NCBI GenBank assembly: GCA_026120035.1
Contig: JALRME010000004.1
Location: forward strand, 1,302,001 to 1,366,000
Source: Coleophoma eucalyptorum
Lineage: Eukaryota; Ascomycota; Leotiomycetes; Helotiales; Dermateaceae
Direction of reading: 5' to 3'
Length of the DNA stretch: 64,000 bases
The position numbers were made by a program, and so were the translations under genes. The notes beneath the pieces are model-generated. The model was not told the DNA's origin. It worked only from the letters and a program-made list of their open reading frames with translations, and did not search any database. Of this stretch, positions 23,575-35,268 are shown one piece after another; positions within the stretch are counted from its first letter, which is position 1; every line of letters starts with the position of its first letter.

Positions 23575-26194
23575 ATGGACGCCTTTCTAGGCAAGGTAAT
23601 TTAATTACTCCCTTGCCATTCCCTTCAGCCCTACGGAGACTAACTGTCCCAGATCACTCAGCATGCTATGAACTATGCTATACGGTAAGATGTTCGAACA
23701 AACACCGTCTCTTACTTTTCTGATCAATGCAGATCCGGGATTGGAATCACGGCCTCGTTTGCTATCAGACAGACCTCCCGACTTTTAAAGGTAAAGTACT
23801 TCACGCCTACGGTTCAGCTTAATAGTCAGATAGCTGACTATTTTCTAGACAGTTGACGATGGATCTGCTTATCAAGAACTTCATGAACTGCAAAAGCGGC
23901 TCAATGACAAAATTAGAGTATGCTGCCTTGTTTTGAAAAACACCTTTCCATGCAGTCCACCTTCTCACTTTCGTCACTTCACAGATTATATCTCCTTCGA
24001 TCGACATGATAGAGTTAATGTAAGTCAATTCCTAAGCAGCACATACAACTTGCTAATGAGCCTCAGCTCGGCAAGAGGAAACACAACTCTAGAATCCGCT
24101 GTCACCTTAACAAAGGCTCTACGATGGGACATTCAAGCCCTCGGCTTAAGGCTTTCCAAGGCAGCAGCAGCAGAAGAAGAATCACGAAGAAAGAAGACAA
24201 GAGCAAAATCACGTGCATCTCATGAGATTGAGATACGTCTGATCGTACAGGATATCAAGAATCTTCTCACGCGGATTGAGGATGCTGTTCCCCTGATCAA
24301 CCTTGCTATCACCACCTCAGGAGCCAGGTTGACCACCGCACTTCCAAGCACTGTTTCCCCATCAAGACTGCTGCAAGCGAGCACCTTTCTCACTGCAGGC
24401 GATACTCAATATGCGATGAGTTCAAGCACATCCATGCAGATTGGTCCCACCTTTACCCTTACTCTGTACATGTTGTTTGCTGGTCATTTATATCAAAAGC
24501 ACCCGCATTCTGAGGATGCCAGCGATATGACCTGGAAGGAAGTCATACATAAAGCCAGAGTGAAGCTGATGCGAGTTCCACTCAAAGTAGCTCACGACCA
24601 CGTTCCTGGAACGGAGCCGCCCCATGAAGCGGATAGTTCGGATATACCACTGGAATCTGTTGAAGAAGGCCCAACTTCACAGCCGTTTCTGACTGGCGAA
24701 GGAAAATCAAGTGAATTTGCGTACCAATTTGAATTCATTGAAGATTTAGATGATGGCAGAGTCCACTCTTTTGACGAAGATACTCCTCAACCAGGTCCTT
24801 ACAATGGTGTCGAACTCGCAGGAATACGGGATTTCTTACCTATCCATCAAATCTCGAAAATATTCTATGCAAGCACAGGCAGACTCTTGAATATAGGCGA
24901 GGCGGAGACCAATAATCCAGTATTGTTACTGAAGCGAGATATCAACGCTCTGCCACCACGGAAGATGATGCAGAAAGAAGAACAGGGCAACGACTGGGCT
25001 ACTGACATCGATGAAGATGCCGTGCCTGATAATCTCCCGGAGAATCATTCCTCGGAGAGTGCTTTGCCAGAAGATGGCGCCCCCGACGAAGAGGAACAAG
25101 ACCCCCAAGACGATATTGATGAACAGATCCGTCGTGAGAGTTCAGTTCTAGCACCTGAATCTGAACCTCTGGCGGTCCATCAAGAGGAGTTGCCTGCAAG
25201 AGCATGGCAATTCCCTCCCGACCTTGATCCAGAATGGCTTGCAATTGAAGTGTTTACAGAACCAGAAGAGTCAGAATCCGAATTGGAAGAAGACGCAAAT
25301 GATGATTCAGCATATGTATCTCATCGAACAAGCTCAGTCGGGCCCAGTGAAAGTGAGACCAAGCTCTCCGCCGACCTAGAGAATCTCCAGCTCCAAGATC
25401 CAGACTCGCCAGCACCAGAGACACCACTACAGAAACAAACCGCCCCTCGTCCAGCACACACCTCCTTCACCCCTAATAACTCACCCTTCGGAAATGTCCG
25501 CTCGTCACTCTCCTTGATGGAAATGCTTATTCGCCTGACCGCGCTGCAGCAATTCCAACAAGCTTCCCATCTCGCCATCCCCGACGAACTCCTAACTTTC
25601 TTCCTCGAAGAATCATCAACCACAGGTGCAGGAGGCGACAGCGACGAGCGTCGACGGACACGACAAGATGCACGACGAAAAGTAGGATTTGATCCCTACG
25701 ACGAGAGCCCTGTGAAGAGACGGGGCGAGGAGTACCAGTACCAGTATCAGGACGGCGGACAAAGTCAAGGGTATAACGGCTATTCGCGCTCTGGAACACC
25801 GTATGAAGATTATGAATACCAGAGAGAAAATAGGGCGAACTGGGCTGTTGTCCACCAGGATCGTGAGCGCTCCTCGCCATACCAGGGCTCGCCTAAACCA
25901 TGGCTGCAGCGTACTATGAGCAGTCCTCGACGGGGAAGCACGCCCGAGATCGAGGTCCCTTCACCTTCAACGCCTATCTTACCATATAAAGCACAACGTC
26001 GAAAGAGCAAAAGCAAGACCAAGGGCAGAGGGGGAGGTAATGGTGCACTAGGGAGAGTACGATCCGAGCGCAGGGGCGCAGTAAAGGCAGGTAGTCCATT
26101 GGGAAGAGCTGAGAGCGTCGAGACAGATTCCACATTAGGGACAAGCCCTGGCTCACCTACATTAGTCGGGAAGACGAGCGAGAAACTAGTGTAG
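23575..26194 (+). CDS. YRB30: RanGTP-binding protein, Yrb30-like
   Basis: Six exons (23575-23595, 23653-23684, 23733-23790, 23849-23917, 23985-24019, 24067-26194) give 780 aa. The first five exons are only 21-69 nt and code the conserved start MDAFLGKITQHAMNYAIR. They join in frame to the long last exon. The N-terminal half (to about residue 330) matches the fungal RanGTP-binding family of yeast Yrb30, which binds Ran-GTP in the cytoplasm and affects Ran GTPase control of nuclear transport. The middle is acidic (Glu/Asp runs) and the C-terminus is basic, Ser/Pro/Arg-rich and disordered, with a Tyr/Gln-rich patch near residue 640. The intron at 23791-23848 contains a hairpin, listed separately. 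Confidence 0.82.
23821..23842 (+). promoter_or_regulatory. intronic hairpin over the branch site of YRB30 intron 3
   Basis: Perfect 9-bp arms (aatagtcag / ctgactatt) flank a 4-nt loop, six bases before the acceptor ag at 23847-23848. The 3' arm contains gctgac, the best branch-site match in this 58-nt intron. Whether it folds in vivo is unknown. Confidence 0.6.
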
Positions 26195-27024
26195 CCTGGT
26201 GCTTTCTTGAGGTGAGATTAGGTATTTTTGGCTGTGTTAAAGCTACCTAAGGAAGAGAATACGTTGTATTTTTGATGAGAGCGAGCCGACAAGGCTAAGC
26301 ATACTTCATCATAGCGAATGATACCCAATGAAAAGTCAAAAAAGAATACCTTAATAGTCCCATTGGAGCCTGGATCCAATCAAGTGAGGGCATGGGGTTG
26401 TTAATCCAGTAAGCAGTGTGGAAAAGGGACACCAATGCAAATTGAAAGACAATATGAGAATCTCATTTATTGAATCGCATTTTATTTCCTTGTTCCGTTA
26501 ACTTAGGTCTGCAGTAGGAAATCAATAATATTGAGATAGAAAAAAACCCTCTGGATCAAGCGGCCAACTCAAGCAAAGCCGCGAGTCCTATTTCATAAGA
26601 AGTAGCAAAGCAAAGTATACATCTCGTACAGATAGCAAAGGTTCGTGAGGAAAAGCCAATCAGAAAAAATCAATCTCAAAAAGCCCTCTTGCCATAGAAT
26701 AATAATAGGCAGTTTCAGAAAAGAAAGGCTTTTTGCCTATCAACTAGTTGATTCAATAACAAACATAAAAAAGTGAAGAGTTCCATCCCTATCCATAGTT
26801 TGAGTTCACGTTGGAATGCTCTTTCCGTGCGCCTTATTGTCTGATAGACCCTATACCCCTCCCATAAGAAAACCTGACCACTCCTGTGAACATCAATAAG
26901 AGAGAGATCTCTGTAGATCTGTTAGGGACTATTTCAGCCCTGAGCTTGTAACGCCACCGGTATAATGCAAGACATCCGAATTTGTCACTGTTGTGTTGTG
27001 TGTGCGCCGTTATCCCAGTCTCCT
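26195..27024. other. intergenic, YRB30 / YAP1 3' sides
   Basis: Converging 3' regions, AT-rich. I see no gene or repeat. Confidence 0.5.
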
Positions 27025-29027
27025 TTAAGCAGCAGTAGCCTTCTTTTCCTTCAGTCCCTTGTTCTCAGTAATATATCCTTTCATGATCTTGTTGAAATCG
27101 GCTTCGTTGACAACGGCGCCAGTCTCAGAACACTTGGCTTTCTTTTGAAGATCTTTGCAAAGGTTATCGAGATCAAACTCGCCACCTTTAACCTTGGGGC
27201 ATGCCTGGAGACGATCCCTAAATACATTGTTAGCATTCCAGTACTTTGTCAATTCAAGTGATCCTAAGACATACCAGATAGTGTTACAGCTTAGCATCTT
27301 TGTGGTGTCCTCTCCAGGCACCACTTCATCATCTGCATTCTGTCTTTCGTCAATCTCTTGGAGTAGACCCTTCTTAGGAGGGACAGGGCTTGTTGCTGCG
27401 TTAAATGGAGTGTTAAAATCCGGAAGCGCAAAAGCGTCCTGGAAAAAGGCGTCGCTGAAGGCTCCATTTGATAGGATGTTCTCTTGTGGTTCACGATAGT
27501 CACCGAAGAGTTGTGGGTCGAATTCATTGTTATTCTGCTGGGCAAACCAATCGATGCCATTGAGGTCAAAGGCGGGTGTCTCTGGGTTTCCTGAATTGAC
27601 ACTTGGCTCAGACATTGTACGTGGAATAGGATTGTTGGGATTGCCACAAGCCATGTTGAGCTTTTCACAGAAGGTTGTCTCACCTTCGGGCGCAGTACCA
27701 CAGTTCTCCTCCCCAATCGTTGTTAACGAGAAATCAGCCACCTTGCCTGGAGAGTGTCCAGTGGGCTCAGGTGAAGTACCACATGATGAGCTGGGGCCGC
27801 GATTTGAGTTGGAAGACGCAGAAGGGGAGCTGTATGAAGTGTTGTGGCCATTGCTCATGGTCCCGTTGGTAGAGTCTGAGCTGGATCTTGAAGCAGTAGA
27901 GTCGCTGTGACTGTTATGGAGGAACTCAAATGGCGAGCTCTTGTTGACACTGTCCAGTAAGGATGGGCTAAATAGGCCGGACAAAGAAGACATGTCTCCA
28001 TTGTCTAGCTGAGCCGGGCTCTGGGTAATGCTGCTAGTACTTGTGTATGACTGGTTACGTGGGCTGGTTTGTCTGTCAACCGGGCTTGGAGCTGCAGGAT
28101 GTGACACCGTTGGCGATGTTGATTGTCTAGTGGTGTTGTTGACTCCATTCGGTCCTGGAAGGCGGCCGAATCTTGGGAAGTCGAACTGGAAATTTACATC
28201 ATTGAGATTGCCGACAGCGGCATTGCCGATTCCTGTTTTGCCAGTAAGGTAAGGCGGTAGCCCTGTCCCAAAAGATGAAGCACGAGGGTTAGCTCCGGTC
28301 ACTGATAGCCTCTTCTTGTATTCGCGCAACTCCATGGACATCTTCTCTATCTGTGCTCTCAAAATACTGTTTTCGTGATTTGCGGATTCTGATGCTTTTT
28401 GCAAGTCCTCAACTTTGGTCTCTAGATCTTTAAGATGCTTCTCCTTCCGCTCTCGGAACGCTCGTTGAGCAGCACGATTCTGCGCCTTGCGCTTCTACAA
28501 AGTACATCAACTTCTGTCGTACTAAAGGGGCTGCGCTGTGAGGTACTCACCGAAGTGGGTTCTGAGGTTAGTGGTTTCCGGCCTGGCTTCTTTGATGTCT
28601 TCTCCTCGCCCTCTCTTCGCTTTCCTCCACCCTCATCGTCCTCGCCGTCATCGTCAGGATGACTTCGTTTGTCATGAATATTCTCACTGTTATCGTCACC
28701 ATCCGAAGAAGTCCCCGGTAGTTGTCCAATCATCTGACCCTGAGTATCGTTGAAGTCGCCAAAGTCGAAGCTGCCGTCCTGCTCAAACTCATAATCGTAA
28801 TCGATGAAAGGGCTATCGTCGAACCCGTTCAATGTCCCGGATCCAGGAGCCTGGCCCTGCATGGGAGATTCGTTGAAGGCGCTTGGAGCCATTGCGAGGC
28901 CGTCGGTGGGTGCTGGACGAGATGTGTTGTTGAAAGCGGACTCTTTGTTCGAATTGAGGGCAGCGAACAGGGCCTCTTCTTGCTCCGGACTGAGTTTAAG
29001 GTTGTAGTGCGGAAGGCTAGGATCCAT
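27025..29027 (-). CDS. YAP1: bZIP transcription factor AP-1/Yap1, oxidative stress regulator
   Basis: Three exons (29027-28551, 28494-27275, 27217-27025) give 629 aa. The bZIP begins exactly at exon 2 (about residue 160). It has the fungal AP-1 basic region (KRKAQNRAAQRAFRERKEKH) followed by a leucine-type heptad helix. The middle is Ser/Asn/Pro-rich. The n-CRD holds three cysteines within about 20 residues (ENCG, FCEK, MACG). The c-CRD after residue 540 holds four (LSCN, QACP, NLCK, AKCS) and overlaps a Crm1-type export signal around LDNLCKDL. In yeast Yap1 disulfides between these regions mask the export signal, so the protein accumulates in the nucleus and induces antioxidant genes. All the needed residues are present. 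The last intron splits the c-CRD between its first two cysteines. Confidence 0.95.
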
Positions 29028-30437
29028 ATCAGGAACCGTGGGATGCCTCTCTTGAGGTTCTCCCTCTTTTTTTTTCAGGACAGTGAAGCTACTTTGCGAT
29101 GAAGGTCTCCGGCAGAGTGGGTCGGAGAAGGCAAAAGAAGTTGTACGTCAGGATGGAAGGCCGACCGAGAGGGTGTGTGTAGAAGTAAGCTGAGCAGAAA
29201 GGTGTGCTAAGTGCGGAAAGAGCCTGTGATTGGATGAAAGCGTCACGGAGTTTAGAGGAGGCAAAGACCACGGTGCATGAGTTGAGGCTGGGAAGGGCCA
29301 AGTAGGTTGGGAGGAAGGAACTGGAGTAAGGGCGCAAGACTCTGGATGCCTTGGATGCGGTAGAGAGGGGAGTGAGAGGGTGAGGGACGGACGGTTTGTC
29401 TGTCTTGTCTGTCTTTGCTCTCCCTATCGCCGTCTGGTCCGTCTGGGTTTTGGAGGGGTGGATGGGCTCCTGTTCGATACTGCAGGACCTGGTGCTGCGA
29501 CCCAGCTGATAAATCAACCAGAGAGCGCTAACCGCTAACGCCTAGCGCGAAAGATCTGACGGGAAAAAGGGCTCTCCGCAAAACTGCCGCTGGCTCGTTT
29601 TTCTGCTGCTGGAGGGTATTTTGGGGTATTTCAAATTTATGCATAGCCTTTTTCCTCTGCCTGCTCTTATTAGTTGTGAGTCAGAGCGAGAAAAGGTTCT
29701 GGACTGCATGCACCATGACATTATGGCTCTCTCTCTCTCGCTCGCGACCTTCCTTCCCATGGCTATGTCTCTAAGGTACGAAACGTACACTATTCACTCG
29801 CATCTGCAGCCCCCTTTGCAGAAATCCAAAACCCCTTGTTCAGATGCAATCGCTATTCTCTTTCGCGGGGCAGGGGGATGCCGCAGAGAATCCGATTCCA
29901 TCGCTGAAGCTGCCTACCTGATCTAGCCCAGGTGATGAATGTCACTCTCTGCTCCGGCCCATTCCCTTGTCCAGAATAGCTCTGACAAGGTCATACCCAC
30001 CGAGAACCAGCTTCATGCTGATATTAGAATCCCGCACGTGTGATTGTAATGAGCTCATTGGTGGCAAACTTCTGACCGGTCGAACATCAAGCCCGATCTG
30101 AGGCGGCCGCTTCAGGGTCAACACGAAGTGCGATTAAGCGAGCTTAGTCAGACTGGAAGATTAATTGAATGCGGCGACGATAACTGATCAGTGGCATTTT
30201 GCCCTGCCCTATTGGAACAACCCCAGAACTAGTATCCAGGAGTATGCCATCCTCTTCTAAATCCACGTTCGAGAAGATTGCTGGATTGGAAGCAGGGGTG
30301 ATACTTCAGAAATTGTCTTCTGGAGCGTGTGTTGTGACCGGTATATAAGATTGATTCTATGTGCCTTTCTCCCATGACCATTTCAAACCGTCTAGAGTTC
30401 ACCCTGCTTTCCATTGGCCTCTCTGCGGAAGTTGCCT
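29028..30437. promoter_or_regulatory. YAP1 upstream region and HET gene 3' end
   Basis: This 1.4-kb stretch has a purine-rich plus strand near 29100-29470, meaning a pyrimidine-rich leader for the minus-strand YAP1 mRNA. It also has a CT/CG-rich tract near 29725. The 142-codon minus-strand frame at 29089-29517 looks like 5' leader, not a gene. No specific motif was recognised. Confidence 0.45.
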
Positions 30438-32456
30438 TTAACACAACAAGATTTCCCCATATTCAGACAGCCTTTGTATTGAGCCGACATCGGAAAGTGA
30501 TCTCATATCACATGGGCCTATGACCGAATACAGGGCAGGGGAAGCTTGACTTGTTGAGCTGTTTATGGCAGGCCGTAGTACAAAGGTATGTAATGTATGG
30601 CTCAACGCTACTACAAACACCTTGTCTCCGGCCCTAGTATTTTCAGGAACGTGAGTGATCTCTGTAGTTCCCTCTCCATGAGTGTCTAAATAGCCTTTAG
30701 ATTCTCCAGAGACGATGCAGAATCTCTGCCTCTTGAGCATTGCGAACTCTTTTTGATAAGCCTTAGAAGTCCAAGTTTTGTGATGAAATGGGATTCTGTA
30801 TGAACCTCCTCTGTGAGTAGGTGGTCTTTGTGGACTAAGGAGCAGATGAATTAGGGTTTGAGCTAGGACAGGCTCTTGGAAGAAGCGCGATTCAACGGCG
30901 TTCGACCCGAACAATCCTTCATGTATAAATGTGTAATTCGTTGTTTTCGACTTAGGCCATACAAGCGGGCACCAATAACGCTCAAACGATGGTACTGAAC
31001 AACCATCAAGACCAATTGCTTTGAACCAGGCGCTTAACAGCGCAGAGCTTTCTTCTTCTAGTGCGCATTTCCTCTCTTTAGCATCTTGGGGTTCAGCTTC
31101 CCAAAACTGGTATGCAGAAGACAAAAACGCTTTGTATCGGGGTCCCCAGTGCTCTTCCCAACTCAATTGTGTTGACTCAAGACTTTCGTGTATATTAACA
31201 AGTCCTCCAAGGGTTACATATCTGCCCACTTTTGATACAGTCCCCAAATACATACCTGGTATTGCCAGCAGATTCGAATTGCCTCTGAAATGGTAGTCTG
31301 TTGTTGAGTTTATTTCAATCCTCACTTCTGACCAATTTGGTGCAAGAGATGATACGCCCTGTGTCCAGTCCGGTACCCATGAGGGAAGTCCTGGGTAACG
31401 ATGAGTGCGGTCTTCAACATCCATCATCTCAAGAACGTCCTTTCCCTGTTGCAGGGCAAATACAGCCACTGCGGTAAATATTTCAACGACCGACCTGCTA
31501 TAGTCGACCTTAAGTAAAGGCGCTACCTGATATTTGTCGCGGGCAAGGTCCATTTGAGCGAAAATAATATCTCTTGGATCAGAAGCGCCCAACCCTCGTC
31601 GAGCTAAGACAACATCCAGCAGAGTACCTCCTTTGCCCATTGAGAAATGATACTGATTTCTGGCTTGGTCCATACTTAGCAAAATTGATAAATTTTCTTC
31701 CATGCTCCCCTGAGAAACATCTTTATCATACCCAGGAACAGAGGGTACAGTGTCGAGAGCATCTTTGAATGCTACTCTGACAAAGTCTACTAGGGTGGTC
31801 CATCTTAGCCGCCTATTTCCACACTGAACCCATGGGTCTTTGGAAAGTACAACTTCTTGCAGGGTCCAGACACGCTTGAACCAAGGCCTGGACATAATGC
31901 GGCTCAAAGCCTGTCTTGCCGCATCAGAAATACCCAAAATCTCGACAAGGCGTTCATCCACCTTTAACAAAGATCTTGGCTTAGATGCTGATTTGATATC
32001 TTCAAGCACAGCATCTAGATCGCGGCTCGACTCGTCAAGATAGATGATGGTGTGGCCTGCATATGCATAGATCGCGCCCATCCGCCGTACTTGGCTTGTC
32101 TTCTCGGACACGTCATCCTGATTGATACACAGAGCATCAGCCCAGATATCTAATACTCGCTGGGTATCTCGTATGCCTTTCAAGGCTGCCTCCAAGTTTT
32201 TCGTAATGTTACAAAGGCGTCCATCCACTTGTATAGTCCTCGTAACATGTGCATCTCCCCAAACGTATGACAACGCAGTGTACTGGTCAATGAGTTCGTG
32301 ATTATACTTGGCCAACGTCGTGTGCTCCAAAACACAACTCACCAGGGCTCTGCGGTCTTGGGATGGCTGTAGATGAATAATCCTGAATCCATCGTTGGAA
32401 GTCAGAGGCTTGTACTGGACCGCAGAACCGCGTTTCGCAGCCAGAGTCAGCTCCAT
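30438..32456 (-). CDS. HET-domain protein (heterokaryon incompatibility type)
   Basis: A single exon of 672 aa. The HET domain lies at about 58-205. Its diagnostic blocks are in order: YTALSYVWGD (59-68), TKNLEAAL, IWADALCINQDD (104-115), then QVRRMGAIYAYA (122-133). After it are RPWFKRVWTLQEV and a long variable region with no repeat domain that I can see, such as WD40, ankyrin or NACHT. HET proteins act in nonself recognition and can trigger regulated cell death when two incompatible fungal cells fuse. Many copies have no known role. No introns interrupt it, unlike most neighbours, which is common for this family. The partner and the allelic state cannot be judged from one sequence. Confidence 0.92.
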   Translation of the reverse strand: MELTLAAKRGSAVQYKPLTSNDGFRIIHLQPSQDRRALVSCVLEHTTLAKYNHELIDQYTALSYVWGDAHVTRTIQVDGRLCNITKNLEAALKGIRDTQRVLDIWADALCINQDDVSEKTSQVRRMGAIYAYAGHTIIYLDESSRDLDAVLEDIKSASKPRSLLKVDERLVEILGISDAARQALSRIMSRPWFKRVWTLQEVVLSKDPWVQCGNRRLRWTTLVDFVRVAFKDALDTVPSVPGYDKDVSQGSMEENLSILLSMDQARNQYHFSMGKGGTLLDVVLARRGLGASDPRDIIFAQMDLARDKYQVAPLLKVDYSRSVVEIFTAVAVFALQQGKDVLEMMDVEDRTHRYPGLPSWVPDWTQGVSSLAPNWSEVRIEINSTTDYHFRGNSNLLAIPGMYLGTVSKVGRYVTLGGLVNIHESLESTQLSWEEHWGPRYKAFLSSAYQFWEAEPQDAKERKCALEEESSALLSAWFKAIGLDGCSVPSFERYWCPLVWPKSKTTNYTFIHEGLFGSNAVESRFFQEPVLAQTLIHLLLSPQRPPTHRGGSYRIPFHHKTWTSKAYQKEFAMLKRQRFCIVSGESKGYLDTHGEGTTEITHVPENTRAGDKVFVVALSHTLHTFVLRPAINSSTSQASPALYSVIGPCDMRSLSDVGSIQRLSEYGEILLC

Positions 32457-33138
32457 ATTAATGGTTTCTCACACGCTTGTATGGCCAAATCACACCACAT
32501 GGACCTTGTATAGTTGTTTTGATAGGCTGTGAGGAAAATAATGTCAAGATCTAGTGTCACGAGGAAACGTTGTTTTTTGGCATTTGGATTGCATGCAGGA
32601 ACCTTTGAAAGTCCATGTGTCACTTATCCTTCTCCAAGCAGACTTTGACAATCGTTCTCATCGAGGAGGATTGAATAAGTTTGCTGAGATCCTCGTTTTA
32701 TGATGCACCAGTTAGAGCACGATAGACATACTCTGCGCTATATTCGGCATGAAGCCAAAGGTGAGACTGCTCAGCTGAGAGGCAAGAGGATGGAAGGTAA
32801 TTCGATATCAAAAGGTATCTGCAGAAGTTGATACAGCAGTCGAAGATATTGCGTTCGGTTCAACTCAAGACTCAAATCGCAGGATACAACTTGATCGAGG
32901 TGCCAGCTCATATGATTCGAACCTTCCGATCGAGCCGTGGTTTGTAACTCTTGATTTCGAAGTTGTTGTAAGCGACTCGACGAGACAATCGCGAGACATG
33001 GTCGGTATTTTTGGCCTGAAACACAAGGCACTAATGCAGTTTGCCAAGACATGCGAAGCCCGCATTCATCCCGCTGATCAACCTCCGACACATGTCTACG
33101 GATCAACAGTTCATGCTCATTTACTTACACAAAGAACC
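32457..33138. promoter_or_regulatory. divergent promoter region, HET gene / BSD gene
   Basis: The two start codons face away across 682 bases. No motif, repeat or small gene was recognised. Confidence 0.4.
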
Positions 33139-34411
33139 ATGGATCTTGCTTACGACCAGATTATACAGGAGTCGGTGAAGGAGCAAGAAAAGACAGACGA
33201 TAAAGATAAGAAACCAGAACCAACTCTTAACGAGGACTTTCAAGAAGCCTACAAGGCCATTTCGTCAAGTCCTTGGGGTGCGAAGCTAGGAGGTTTCTTT
33301 GGAAGCGTAGTTAAGCAGGTGATATACCACGACATGCTTGACCCTGAAGGATATTAACAGGTCAACAGGGCGGAAGCGTTTACAAAGAAGCCCAGCAAGA
33401 ACTTACGGCTGTCAGCGAAGAAGCAACCAAAGGCTTCACAGATCTGCGATCCTCTATTATCAGTCGGACACGAGGTCTCTCCGTGGCTCAAAAGCCAGCA
33501 GAAGACGATGCATCTACATCAACTGAAGAAGCTACGAAGGAGTCTGAGGGAGTTCTCGCTACCTTACGGTCGGAAGCCGCAAAGCGATTGAAGGAAATAC
33601 AGAAGGCCGAGGATGCAGCTGATGAGGCATTATTGAAGTTCGGAACTAATCTTCGAAATTACTTGAAGGATGCTATCACTATTGCGGCTCCATCGGGAGA
33701 TGATAAGGACCAGAATAGTACGGTATTGTTCGAGAGCAAAGATGCCCAGGGCAAACGTGTCATTCATACCACTCGGTTTGACGCACAACTACACGTCATA
33801 CATTCCTCCTTAGACAGCTTCACAAAGGACCCCGTCAGCGAAGAATATGCGCCATGGGCGAAGGATTTTGATGTTGAAAGCAAAACGGAGGACATCAGCA
33901 AGGATTTGGAGAACTTTGCGGAGCTAAAGATTTCTATGGAGAAGCTGGTACCAGACCAGGTCAGCTACGAAGCTTTCTGGAAGCGTTATTATTTCTTAAG
34001 ACACAGCATTGAAACCGCTGAGGCACGGAGACGAGACCTATTGAAAGGTATGATTTCGATAAAGACAAGCAATCCTCAGACTAACAAAATACAGGCGCTG
34101 CGGCCGAAGAGGAAGAAGAGGTTGGATGGGACGAGGATTCTGAGGATGAGGCACCAGTCAAGGGCAAGGCCGAGGCTGGCCGTCCTGCTTCAACCGAGTC
34201 TTCTACTACCCTACATCCAGCTACCTCTCAAACCCCACAAATTGACCTTAAGCCTGAGCAAGGCAGAAAGTCGCACGACGAGAAGTCTCAGGCAGACAGT
34301 GATGGAAGCTATGATGTTGTTGGTGCTGCATCTGGAGCCCCAAGCCATGCTCCAAACAGCCCTAAGGAATCTCGAAAGGGAGATGAGAGCGAAGAGGAAG
34401 ACTGGGAGTAG
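33139..34411 (+). CDS. BSD-domain protein (SYAP1/Dos2-like)
   Basis: Three exons (33139-33318, 33369-34047, 34095-34411) give 391 aa. The start [11 protein letters not shown] was chosen because it opens the conserved N-terminal region; an open frame continues upstream to 32998 but looks like leader. An amphipathic, Lys/Ala-rich helical stretch precedes the BSD domain at roughly residues 205-275. That domain ends in the hallmark FWKRYYFL (about 263-270). The C-terminal 110 residues are acidic and Ser-rich and end EEEDWE, like yeast Dos2. BSD proteins of this subgroup are linked to membrane and TOR/Akt signalling in animals; the fungal role is poorly defined. The third exon is read in a different frame from the second, so the long frame past 34047 is an artefact. 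Confidence 0.85.
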
Positions 34412-34604
34412 TGGTCTAGGTCTATGCCACAAGGCGCTTGCTGGCGTGTATACGGGTAATACTCAAATGAGACTGGAGTTTTGGGTGTACTTTTTTTTAT
34501 TCTTAACTCTTTATGAGCGACGCATTGCCTCTGTAGTTGGCATGATGCAATGGATATCCCTTTTCCGAACGCCGTTCAATGCAAATGACCGAATGTCGTT
34601 CAAA

Positions 34605-35268
34605 TCACCTCTTCTTTGTGACTTTGGTAAATCCATCTTCATCCACCTCCGGAACAGATTTAACCTTTGGGGTTCTCTCCACCAATTGCGGTGCTTCGCC
34701 CATTTCCACATCATCGTCTGATTCATCATCTTCACTGCCATCGGTTTCGTTATCTTCCTCGCCAGCATCCTTGAACATGCCAGCAGTAGCCTTGCCCTTC
34801 CCACTTTCCCATCGCTCTCTCAGTTTTTGAACTTCCTTGTAATCTCCTTTAGCACACTGAGTTCTGATCCTCAAAATCTCCTCAGAAATTTCGTATCCAC
34901 TGTCGTCGTCCACGTTCACCTCGAACTCGTCTAACATAACCTGCAAGAGAACGGTCTCAACATCTACTGAATCCGTCTCTGGGTCATTGTCAAATAGCTC
35001 GACGATGGCACCAGCAAACCAGTCGCGCTTTTCGGATGCTGTTGCCCCATTACCTGCGCCCCAGTTGGAGGAGACAGCAAGAGAGAGTGCGGGCCAGAAA
35101 TTAAGGAGGAGGGAGACGCCGAGTTCGAACTGGGCTTGCCCAGACTCTGGACGGAGTTAGCAGCATTTACAGTACTGGCTTGACCTGCAACATACCAGGA
35201 AGAGGTCCAACAACTTGGCCATCGCTTGAATCCATGGCGGAGCCGGATACATGCGTTGCAGAAGCCAT
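34605..35268 (-). CDS. TSR2: Tsr2, pre-rRNA processing and eS26 chaperone
   Basis: Two exons (35268-35196, 35146-34605) give 204 aa, the normal size. The core reads [19 protein letters not shown], then [10 protein letters not shown], then a segment with [20 protein letters not shown]. These are the typical helices of Tsr2, with the hydrophobic helix and Trp residues conserved. The C-terminal third is highly acidic and ends in [13 protein letters not shown], a basic patch. In yeast Tsr2 frees ribosomal protein eS26 from importins and delivers it to pre-40S particles in the nucleus; the acidic tail shields the basic client. It converges with the BSD gene, with only 193 bases between the stop codons, and is divergent from the hydrolase gene. 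Confidence 0.93.

Noticed and set aside
29089..29517. 142-codon minus-strand frame upstream of YAP1
   Set aside because: Composition is low-complexity Ser/Thr/Pro from pyrimidine-rich leader sequence, with no family resemblance; better explained as YAP1 5' UTR or promoter.
32890..32950. tRNA-like word ggttcgaatca on the minus strand
   Set aside because: No matching acceptor, D or anticodon stems could be folded around it.
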